A DNA stretch of 64,000 nucleotides from Poriferisodalis sp965198245. Its GTDB lineage: Bacteria; Actinomycetota; Acidimicrobiia; Acidimicrobiales; Poriferisodalaceae. Location: positions 682,001 through 746,000 of the forward strand of contig NZ_OZ240249.1 in the NCBI RefSeq assembly GCF_965198245.1. The letters are read 5' to 3'. The notes beneath the pieces were generated by a model. The model was not told the DNA's origin and did no database searches. It worked only from the letters and a program-made list of their open reading frames with translations. The translations under genes and the position numbers were made by a program. The stretch's first letter is position 1; each line of letters begins with the position of its first letter. Shown here in pieces: positions 52,967 through 61,300 of this stretch.

Positions 52967-53129
52967 TCAGTCGAAGTCGCTCGGACTCGGAGGCCTCATC
53001 AGCGCGTCGATCGCTGTCCACAGCGTGCGCGACACCGGGTCGAAGAGCACCGGCACCCCTACGCCGACAGGTGCCGTGACCGCCACAGGACGGGCAGGCC
53101 AACGTCAATCCGCGCCACAGCACGCGCAC
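52967..53129 (-). pseudogene. DUF983 gene with internal deletion and frameshift
   Basis: The start encodes VRVLWRGLTLACPSCGG, as in 26885-27250. After about 20 residues the DNA jumps to the 3' third of the same gene (PVGVGVPVLFDPVSRTLWTA, IDALMRPPSPSDFD and stop) in another frame. The intervening region, with the second zinc-ribbon motif and the first membrane helix, is gone. It is an obvious decayed paralogue of the intact gene. Confidence 0.8.
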
Positions 53130-53341
53130 CGCCGCAGTTTGCCGTCGCGAACGGCGGTGCTTGCGGGCTAGCCAGAAATTCAGACCCGGGCAGGCGACCT
53201 CACGGGCTAAGCAACTGCCATGACAGCGCTGTTGGCTTCTTCTCATCGCGTCGACGTTCACGCTGGCGCATTGCCACGCACGTGCCGTTGTGGCTACGCT
53301 TGTGGTCACAAAACGGCGCACCAGTGCGGGAGGCAGATCAG

Positions 53342-53695
53342 ATGAGGTCAGTAGGGGTGCGGGAGTTCCGTGACCATGCGACGAAGCTGATCGGCTCCGG
53401 CGAGACGCTCGTCATCGAGAAGCACGGCCGGCCGGTCGGTTTTTTCGTGCCGATTGTTGCCAAGGACCGGCGTGCTGGGGCACAAGCGCTTGAGCGGCTG
53501 AACGTTCTCGTCACCGAAGTGCTCGAAGAGACCGGTCGGACCGAGGACGAATTGGTGTCTGAGATCGCGGACACCGACGGCGATCGCAACTGGAGAATCC
53601 AGCTGCAGTCGGCTCGAGTGAGCCGCAACCCGTCCGAGGGTCTCGTCTATACCGCCACGCCGTGGGCACGCGAGCCCGATGAGGCTCGTCGTTGA
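53342..53695 (+). CDS. Phd-like antitoxin
   Basis: This 117-residue protein starts MRSVGVREFRDHATKLIGSG followed by ETLVIEKHGRPVGFFVPI, the Phd/YefM N-terminal DNA-binding fold. A longer helical C-terminal tail (ALERLNVLVTEVLEETGRTEDELVSEI) contacts the toxin. The chosen ATG agrees with family starts. It overlaps the PIN gene by 17 bases. The module seems intact, in contrast to the surrounding scarred genes. Confidence 0.82.
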   Translation: MRSVGVREFRDHATKLIGSGETLVIEKHGRPVGFFVPIVAKDRRAGAQALERLNVLVTEVLEETGRTEDELVSEIADTDGDRNWRIQLQSARVSRNPSEGLVYTATPWAREPDEARR

Positions 53696-54128
53696 CACCA
53701 GCGTTCTCGTCGGCGAACTCTTGCGGAAGGCCGGACGGGAGCGCCTGCGCGACACCCGCCTGAACCTGTTCCTGCCCGAGCAAATGTGGCAGGAAACCCA
53801 GTGGATGCTTCCTGTCCGGATAGAGCAATTCTCCCAGCAGCACGGCCTCTCGCCGGCGACCCAGCATGACCTCGTAACGGCCTGCTTGGAAGCGGTCATG
53901 GGAAACGTCGAGGTCGTCTCCGAGCCGATCTACATGGCACGAGAAGACGAGGCGCGGGCTCGTTCGGTGCGCGACCCAGATGATTGGCCAGTCGTGGCGT
54001 GCGCGTTGTCGCTCGGCGCCGGGGTGTGGACCAACGACAACGACTTCCTGGGCACCGGCGTGCCGACGTGGACCACAGCAACGCTCGATCTCTGGCTGCG
54101 ACGAACAGATTCAGACGACGAGACGTAA
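53679..54128 (+). CDS. PIN-domain toxin
   Basis: This 149-residue PIN protein keeps all acidic positions: D in RLVVDTSVLVGELLR, E in FLPEQMWQETQW, D in VRDPDDWPVVACAL and D in VWTNDNDFLGTG. It would act as a sequence-specific ribonuclease, held inactive by the Phd-like antitoxin. It is complete, with an acidic C-terminus (TDSDDET). Confidence 0.82.
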   Translation: MRLVVDTSVLVGELLRKAGRERLRDTRLNLFLPEQMWQETQWMLPVRIEQFSQQHGLSPATQHDLVTACLEAVMGNVEVVSEPIYMAREDEARARSVRDPDDWPVVACALSLGAGVWTNDNDFLGTGVPTWTTATLDLWLRRTDSDDET

Positions 54129-54316
54129 CGCTCCGGACGTTGTTGAAGGGTGCGCGCCTGCGTCCAAGGCAGCGTGAACCCTGACGGCGCCTCGACATCC
54201 CGATGCCGTCGTTTTCGGAGAGGAGCTTCCTGCAGTGACGAGGATCAAGCCGCCCGTCGGCGATCCGGCTCGGCCGGTCGGCCACCTTGTTTCGACCCCG
54301 TCCTTGGAGCGCCGCC

Positions 54317-54929
54317 TCATCGATCGACGGAGCGGTCACCGTGACATGACGCCGAGCGGTCCGTCACGCGGTCGAGGAACGCGAGCATGGCGTTCCAGGT
54401 GTGGCGAGCAGCGCGTTCGTCGTAGGCGAGAGCTGCGCTGGGCCGATCCGCAATCGACTCGTTCGTGTAGCTGTGCCGAACGCCCCCGTACACATGCATC
54501 TCCCACCGCACGCCCGCGGCCGACATCGACTCGGTCATGGCCGCGGAGGATGTCGTGGCCGGCGTGAACCAGCGATCGCACGGCCACGGGATCGGCGAGC
54601 AGTGCGTTGCGGCATTCGACCATCGCGTCCTGGGTCGCGAATGGCGCATGCGGCCCGTGGTAGTCGAGCGCGAACGCAACGAACCCCCGCTCGGCGAATC
54701 GTCCGGCCGATTCGGGTGACCACCCAGCCAGCGCAACTATGTCGTCGCGAAACGTCGGTCTCGGTTGCCACTGCGGACCGTGGTGGAGGGCGTCGAGTTC
54801 CACATATGGCAGCGCGACACGAGCCGCTACCTGGCGTGCAAGCGTCGACTTGCCGGCGCCGGTGGCACCCGCCACCAAGACTCGCTTCGGCCGCCCGGGC
54901 AGTGGATCGGACCACTTCAGGATCGGCAT
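54317..54929 (-). pseudogene. Chimeric remnant: P-loop kinase N-terminus fused to dienelactone hydrolase pieces
   Basis: Residues 1-69 from the ATG at 54929 (VLVAGATGAGKSTLARQVAA then LPYVELDALHHGPQWQPRPT) are the N-terminus of a FlaR/adenylate-kinase-like P-loop protein. At about 54722 the frame changes to WSPESAGRFAERGFVAFALD, the start of a dienelactone hydrolase. A further jump at about 54560 leads, in another frame, to AAGVRWEMHVYGGVRHSYTN and AALAYDERAARHTWNAMLAF, its C-terminus. The catalytic cysteine region is missing. At least two deletions are needed to explain this, and no enzyme activity is expected. Confidence 0.75.
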
Positions 54930-55145
54930 TCCTCCAAGGGTAGGTCCGAAGCTCGTCGGCACTCGTGTGTCGGTTGGTCCTGTCGAGCGGATTTAGTGGA
55001 GCGGGTCCCACCACGCCGCCCGACTGCTCTCCAGCCGTCAGAACCGCGGAGCGACCATGTGACCGTCGCTCGGCGTTTCCCGACATCGCCAGGTCCGGGC
55101 CTGCCAGAAATCGGCTTGGTAGCAATGCAGGGCTACCGTTAGTTT

Positions 55146-55382
55146 GTGGCGATGAAGAGGCTTTCAATCACCCTCGAGCAATCAGTCGCTGAACGCGCCG
55201 CCAATGCCGCTGCGTCGCATGGAGTCAGCCTGTCGGCGTGGCTGAACGCAGCTGCGGAGCGGGCAATCCGCGTCGAGGACGGGCTTGCTGCCGTGCGCGA
55301 ATGGGAGAAAGAGCACGGCGAGCTGAGTCCTGAGGAATTGATGTGGGCTGACAAGGTGGTTGATTCGGTCAAGAGTTCATGA
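55146..55382 (+). CDS. VapB-like RHH antitoxin, intact module
   Basis: This 78-residue antitoxin (GTG start) reads MAMKRLSITLEQSVAERAAN, then AAASHGVSLSAWLNAAAERA, and is about 85 percent identical by eye to the copy at 20272-20508. RHH fold and acidic C-terminus (EKEHGELSPEELMWADKVV) are present. The toxin follows after 9 bases. Confidence 0.85.
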   Translation: MAMKRLSITLEQSVAERAANAAASHGVSLSAWLNAAAERAIRVEDGLAAVREWEKEHGELSPEELMWADKVVDSVKSS

Positions 55383-55391
55383 GCTACCAAC

Positions 55392-55772
55392 GTGCCCGGA
55401 TTTATCTATGACACAGGTGCGCTGATTGCTGCCGAACGCAGCGACCGGCTGCTCTGGGCCCTGCATCAGGACGTGCTGGGGCAAGGCCTAGCGCCAACGG
55501 TTCCCGCTGCCGTGCTGGCCCAAGGCTGGCGTGGCGGTCCGCAGCCGCAGATGTCGAGGCTGCTGTCTGGTTGCCGGATCGAATCGCCCAATGAGGCACG
55601 GGCTCGCTCTGCGGGCACTGCCTGTGCCTTGGCTGGCACCAGTGATGTGGTCGATGCCGCAGTGGTGGTCGGGGCCTCAGCTCGAGGCGATCTCGTGATC
55701 ACCAGCGACGAGCGCGATCTTCAACGAATCGCAGCGGCGCTCGGCGTCACGTTGAGCACACAGCAAGCCTGA
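55392..55772 (+). CDS. VapC-like PIN toxin, intact
   Basis: This 126-residue PIN toxin has MPGFIYDTGALIAAERSDRL with the first aspartate, a middle helix region (AVLAQGWRGGPQPQMSRLLS), D in TSDVVDAAVVVGAS and D in DLVITSDERDLQRI. It is the full-length version of the truncated gene at 20518. The GTG start is equivalent in both copies, supporting the choice of start. Confidence 0.85.
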   Translation: MPGFIYDTGALIAAERSDRLLWALHQDVLGQGLAPTVPAAVLAQGWRGGPQPQMSRLLSGCRIESPNEARARSAGTACALAGTSDVVDAAVVVGASARGDLVITSDERDLQRIAAALGVTLSTQQA

Positions 55773-55793
55773 CCCGCCAGAGGGTCTACTTCC

Positions 55794-56261
55794 TCAGCAG
55801 GTCCCGGACCAGCGGCAGTGCCTTGTGCGGGACCTCCTCGGCGACGAAGTGGCCGCATTGAGATAGTGCGCCATGACTTCGGGGGTCAGCGTCTTGCGGT
55901 TCGCGACCGCCCGGGGCATCACACCCTTGACGAAATAGTTGCGCCGGGTGATCAGGTACTGCCCAAGACGGCTCGACATCATCGAGCTGAAGAAACGGAA
56001 GTGGCGATCACTGCCCACAGGCCAGCACCAGGTATTCGCGATGACCAGGTTCTTGACGCGTTCGGGATGCTTGCGGGCGAAGTCCAAACCGATCGGCTCG
56101 CCCGAACCCTCGTCGACGTAATGCACTTGGTGACCCGACGAGGTGAGGTGAAACCTGCTCTCGAACGGGAACAGGGTGTCCGAAACCCAGCCGGGTCGAC
56201 TGGCTGGAGGTTCCCCACCAACCATCGCAAGACCCTCACCGGACACCTCGACGAGGTGCAT
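55794..56261 (-). pseudogene. Haloalkane-dehalogenase-like alpha/beta hydrolase with deletions
   Basis: The sequence starts PGWVSDTLFPFESRFHLTSS followed by GHQVHYVDEGSGEP, the N-terminus of dehalogenase-like hydrolases. It then jumps to IGLDFARKHPERVKNLVIAN, which normally follows the nucleophile elbow about 85 residues later. The HGNPTW-like oxyanion loop and the nucleophile are absent. Near 55850 the frame breaks again: the C-terminus (CGHFVAEEVPHKALPLVRDL) is readable only in another frame. The remnant therefore carries at least two scars and cannot be active. Confidence 0.8.
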
Positions 56262-56379
56262 GGTGTCGATCAGGAATCCGGGGTGCTGGTGCCGGCCTCC
56301 CCGACATCTCCGTCGCCACGTATCGCTGTCGGCTTCGCCCCTCGGACGCCTCCGCAACCGCAGCGATTTCGGAATATTT

Positions 56380-56390
56380 GGATACTATCC
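56380..56390. promoter_or_regulatory. GGATACTATCC palindrome at the fic promoter
   Basis: The 11-base palindrome GGATACTATCC contains a -10-like TACTAT (56383-56388). The ATG at 56398 follows within 10 bases, so the transcript is nearly leaderless. The winged helix at the end of the Fic protein could bind here. Confidence 0.5.
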
Positions 56391-56397
56391 TTCCGTA

Positions 56398-57534
56398 ATG
56401 GAGGATGTTGCGGAAGGAACCGCTGGCCGGACAACTGAAGTCGAGTGGCGCGGACGCACCACGAAGGCGTGGGTTCCGCAGGAGCTTCGTCGCCGAGACC
56501 TCGCGCTGCCAGCCACGGTGGTTCGCAGCGCAGAACGGGCCGTCGCAGCGTTGCGCCTCGCGGACCAGCGTTTGCCTGCGTCGTGGGAAGCACTCGCACG
56601 GCTGCTGCTGCGCCATGAAGGCATTGCCTCGTCCGGTATCGAGGGGCTGCGCGAACCCGCCTCGTCTGTGCTGGTTGCCGAACGCACTGGCTCCGGTGGT
56701 GCTGCTGGATGGATCGCGGACAACCTCGCGGTCATCGACATGGCGCTGCTCAGCGCAAAGCAGCCGCTGAACGTCGAAGTGCTGCACTCCTGGCACGCAA
56801 GGCTGATGCGCTACAGCGGACTGGCCGCAGAAATGGTGGGCGCATTCCGACCCTCGCTGGGGTGGGTGGGCGGCACCTCGCCGTTGGATGCCGCGTATGT
56901 TCCGCCGCCTCCCGATGAGATCAATCGACTCATGGACGATCTGCTGCGATTCGCGGACGCTTCGGACGATCTCGACGCGGTCTCGCGCGCCGCGATCGCT
57001 CACGCCCAGTTCGAGGCGATCCATCCCTACGGCGACGGCAACGGCCGCCTGGGCAGGGTACTGGTCAGCCGCATACTCAGACGAGCAGATGCGACGCAGC
57101 GCTCGGTCGCGCCGATCAGCATGGCCGCCGCCCGCGATCCTGGCGGGTACCTGTCAGGGCTGCGACTCTTCGAGACGGGCCAGACAGCCCGGTGGGTGCA
57201 GTGGTTCGCCCAGATCGTCGAGCGCGCCGCGGGGCACACAGACAGCATCGTTGAGCAGTCGCAGCAGCTCATCGAACAGTGGACCGAGGCGACCAGCACA
57301 CTCCGACACGACAGCGCCGCCCGGGCGCTGCTGCAGTGCCTGCCGGGACACCCGGTCATCAACTCAGCCGACGTCGCAGAGCTGCTCGGGGTCAGCGAAC
57401 GCACGGGTAGGACTGCCCTCGAGTCGCTCGCCGAACGCGGCGTGCTCCAACCCATCCAAGCCGACACCGGTCATGTCGGCCGTGCCCGCCGCTGGTATGC
57501 CGCCGCCGACCTGCTGCGACTGTGGGGAACCTGA
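56398..57534 (+). CDS. Fic-family AMP-transferase with N-terminal inhibitory helix
   Basis: This 378-residue protein has the complete Fic motif HPYGDGNGRLGR near residue 210. The N-terminal inhibitory-helix motif (S/T)xxxE(G/N) appears as SSGIEG at about residue 80, so it is a class II Fic protein that restrains itself. The Fic_N domain (VPQELRRRDLALPATVVRSA) precedes the core. The C-terminal part is a winged helix (HPVINSADVAELLGVSERTGRTAL), suggesting autoregulation. It AMPylates a target protein when released. The start at 56398 was chosen because the upstream open frame is a shadow of the hydrolase remnant. Confidence 0.9.
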   Translation: MEDVAEGTAGRTTEVEWRGRTTKAWVPQELRRRDLALPATVVRSAERAVAALRLADQRLPASWEALARLLLRHEGIASSGIEGLREPASSVLVAERTGSGGAAGWIADNLAVIDMALLSAKQPLNVEVLHSWHARLMRYSGLAAEMVGAFRPSLGWVGGTSPLDAAYVPPPPDEINRLMDDLLRFADASDDLDAVSRAAIAHAQFEAIHPYGDGNGRLGRVLVSRILRRADATQRSVAPISMAAARDPGGYLSGLRLFETGQTARWVQWFAQIVERAAGHTDSIVEQSQQLIEQWTEATSTLRHDSAARALLQCLPGHPVINSADVAELLGVSERTGRTALESLAERGVLQPIQADTGHVGRARRWYAAADLLRLWGT

Positions 57535-57566
57535 GCCGCACTCTCGGGAGGAGCGGCACGAGCAGC

Positions 57567-57603
57567 AGGGGCGACGGGGTACTGCCACCCTGGTGCCTCC
57601 CCT
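57567..57603. terminator. Imperfect GC-rich hairpin between fic and the surface-protein gene
   Basis: AGGGGCGACGGGGT and ACCCTGGTGCCTCCCCT can pair imperfectly around ACTGCC. It lies between two convergent genes, where a bidirectional terminator is expected. There is no T-run on either strand. Confidence 0.35.
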
Positions 57604-57696
57604 TGTTGATCGGTCAGGTTGTAAAGGTGGGCTGGTTGCCTGCGCTGTGACGGGCCAAACGACGACTGGTGGATGGTCGCCTATCCGTGTGGCCTG

Positions 57697-58327
57697 TTAT
57701 CGGGGTCCGAGGGTTCGGCGTGCGACGGTGGCAGCGGTATGGGTTCGGGTGGATCCGCTGTAACGGGGAGTGGTTGCGGCGGGCACGATCGCGCTGGCCT
57801 GATCTTTGACTTCGGCGGTGATCGCGGTGGTTCCGCCGATGAACACGATTCTTGCGGGCTGGTAGTCGCGCAGCGCTTCGGCAGCTTCGGCGGAAAGCTG
57901 TCCCGCCTCGGTGTAGAGCACCACGGAACCCGCGGTGCGTGCTGACACCGCAGCAGCCACGCCGATGTCGGGCGGGCTCCAGCCGTTAGCCACGATGACG
58001 GTCAGCTCATCGGTGGCTGCTGCTTGGTGGGGGCCCAGGAAGCGTTGGGCCACTTGTGCCGCTGTTGCTGTCCTTGTGGCGCCGCTGACGCGTTCCACCG
58101 TCGCGGCTGGCACCGCAGCACGAATCCCAGACACCACTGCGGGTTCGATCGCCGCCTCGCCTCCCACGACCAGCACCTGGGCCGGGCGGTAGTCGTGCAA
58201 CAGCCGCCGTGTCGCGTCCGGCAGAGCGCCCGACTCGGTGTAGGCGACCGCCGAGCCGGGTGTGCGCGCGGACAGCGCTGAGGCCACGCCGATGTCGGCA
58301 GGACTCCACCCGTTCGCGATGATCAGA
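57697..58327 (-). CDS. Second and third CWB2 modules, out of frame with the surface protein
   Basis: Directly after the G16 tract (minus strand), another frame encodes LIIANGWSPADIGVASALSA ... RTATAAQVAQRFLG and then VIVANGWSPPDIGVAAAVSA ... HTAATVARRTLG: two complete cell-wall-binding type 2 modules and a clean stop. There is no convincing start codon or ribosome site, so this is best read as the continuation of the upstream gene, reached only when the tract is one base longer or two bases shorter. The coding periodicity and close similarity to module 1 argue against random decay. Joined, the protein would have three CWB2 modules, the number usual for functional anchoring in clostridial CWB2 proteins. 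Confidence 0.75.
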
Positions 58328-61300
58328 CCCCCCCCCCCCCCCCGGATGCGTCCAGTATCCGGCGCGCGACTGCGGCGGCTGTGTCAGAGCGCGTCGCCCC
58401 GATGATCCGCTCGAGCGAATCGGACTCCGACGCGCTGCGCATCGAGGTCAGCACCGAGGCGCTCACAGCGGCCTCGCCGCCCACGACGATCACTCCCGCG
58501 GGCTGGTAGTCAACCAGCAACTTGCGTGCGGCGACCGACAGCCGGTCGGCCGTAGTGTAGATCACCGCAGAATCCGGCGTGCGTGCCGACAGCGCCGCGG
58601 CGACGCCGATGTCGGGCGGACTCCATCCGTTCGCGACGATCACCACCGCCGTACTCGCACTCAGCCCGCTGCCGCCGCCGCCACTGCTACCGCCGCTGCC
58701 CAGTCTGCCGGGTCCCGTGGGGCCGGTCGTGACGGTCGTGGCGGTCGTGTCGGCCGTGACGGCGATGGTCATGACGACGGTCGCCCTGCCGCCGTTCGCA
58801 TCATCGGCGTCGACGGTGACGGTGTAGGTGTCGTTGGTCGCGATGTCGAAGACGACCCCATCGCCGACGGTGATCTGGCCGCTGTGAGGCCCGATGTCGA
58901 ACAAGCCCGCGTCGGCACCGGAGAGGCTGTAGGCGAGCGTGTCGTTCTCGTCGGGATCGGTCGCGGTGACGGGCGCGCCGACGTTGTCGCCGGGGCCGGC
59001 GCTCTCAGAAACGCTGCGAGTCGTGGTCGGTGACGTGAACGACGGCGGGTCGTTCACTGGGTTGATCTCGACCGAGACAGCCGCGGTGTTCGACAGGGAG
59101 GGGCTGGCTGTGTCGCGGACCTCGTAGGTGAAGGTGTCGGCCCCGTGATAGTCGGCGTTGGGCGTGTAGGTGATGGTGGGGTTCTGGCCGGCGTTCGCGG
59201 GCTGGTTCACGACGGCGCGGCCCCTGCGCGGGCTGCGGGCCACTGTGATCGTCAAGGCGCTGCGGTCGTCTTCGGGGTCGTCGTCGTTGGCGAGCACATC
59301 GATCGTGACAGCGGCGTCCTCGCTGACCGTGGCTGTGTCGGCGACGGCGTCGGGACGCTCGTTGACGTCGGTGACCGCGATGGTCACGGTCACGGTGTCG
59401 CTCGCATTTGAGGAGTCGCTGGCCTTGAGGGCCACGCTGTGCGAGGGCGCCGCCTCGAAATCGAGCGACTCGCCGGCGGCGACGCGGATCTGGCCGCTGT
59501 CGCTGTCGACCGTGAACAGGTCCGACCCTGACAGCTCGTAGGCCACCACGTCGCCGCTGTCGGTGTCGGCGGCCCTCACCGGCGTCCCTGCGGCTGCACG
59601 CGCCCGCGCATTCTCGGGAATGCTGCGCGTCGGCGTCCGCTCGTCGAACGACGGGGCGACGTTGGCGTCAGGGGCCGCGTTCACCGAGTGAGCTGACACC
59701 GCGGCGTGGCGCTTGTTCGGCCCGTGCGCGTCGGTGTAGTCGGCGGTCATCTTCAGGTAGTAGCCGACATCGCCCGCGGTGGGCCTGTAAGTGCTCGCCG
59801 TGGCGCCGCCAGTGGCGCCCGATATTGCCGTCCAAGGGCCGCTGCGGCTCGTCGAGCGCTCCCAGGCCCACACTGTCGACAACACGTCGTCGGGGTCGCT
59901 GAGCGTGGCGGTGTAGTCCGCGTCGGCTTGCGGCCGCGGCGACGAGAACACCACCACTCCGGGTTCGTCGGTGTTGGTGACGGTCACCGCGACATCGAGA
60001 GTCGCGCTGTGGCCGCCAGCCGAGACGCCCAGCGTCACGCTGTAGACGTTGTCACCGCCGGAGTCGGCGGCGGCCTCGTAGTCAGGCGCCACCTTGAAGC
60101 TCAGCAAGCCGTTCGACGTGTTGAAGTTGAACTCGAACTTGTCGCTGTCGTTGCCGGCGAGGGGCTGCGGGGCGATGGTGGCATCCTCGGGGTCCGTGGC
60201 CCGGTACGTCCCGACGAGGAGCGTGCTCCCCTCCTCGATGCTGGGCGCTGGGTCGCCGGTGATCATGGGCAGCTCATTGACGGGGTCGACGGTGACGGCG
60301 ACGGCGACGCTGCCCGTCTTGGCGTCGCTGTCGAGGGCGTTCACCGTGATGTCGTAGACGTTGTCTCGACCGGAGTCCGCGGGGCGCTCATGGTCGGGGC
60401 TGTTCGCGAACGACAGGACACCTGCCGAGGTGATGGCGAAGTCGGCCTGGTCCGTCCCGCCCACTGACCACTCGTGCGTGAGACCGGGCTTGCTCTCGGG
60501 GTCACTCGCGCTGAACGTGGCGAGCGCGCCCAGGTAGTTCTCGTCCACGCTGAGCGCGTTGTCGGTCACGGTGACGCCGCGGGTCGCAGCGAACGAGATG
60601 TCCGCCGGCTCGTCGAAGTCGGTCACGGTGACGGTCACGTCCCGCGTGGCCGTCTGGGGTCCCAGCTCGCCATCGGCGGAAGCACGCAGGGTTACCTCGT
60701 ATTCGTTCTGGTCTTCGTAGTTCGGAGGTGCCTTGAACGTGAGCACGCCGCTCGCGCTGAGCTCGAAGGCGCCACCGTGGGGTCCCGCGAGCTGCCAGGT
60801 CACTGCCTCGCCCTCGGGGTCGCTCGCGCCGTAGGCGGCGACCGCTCCGGTGCCGTTCTCGACGAAATCGATGCTGGTCGGTCCGGTGATCTGCGGCGCC
60901 TCGTCGATGTCGGCGACGGCGATGTCCACGGTGGTGACGATGGCGCCGTCGGAATCCGTCGCGGTGACGGTCACCGTGTAGCTGTCCTTCGTGTCGTGGT
61001 CGTAGGTCGCGCCCGGCTTGGTCCGCAGCTGCCCCGTAGAGCCGACAAGGTCGAACGACCCGGCGTCGGTTCCGCCGAGGGTGTAGCTGACGCTGCCGCG
61101 GCTCGCCGTGGGCGCTACTGGGAGCCCGATGTCCACGCCCCCCGGTGCGTTCTCGACCAGGCCGCGCTGCGTCGTGATCGACTGGAGCGTGAACGTCAGA
61201 CTCGCTATTCGCTCGGTCGTGAACTTCCCCGTGCCGCGGATGCTCGTGATGACTCCCCGCGGGGAGGTTGCCGGGTTCGACAGCGAGAACCCGGTACCGT

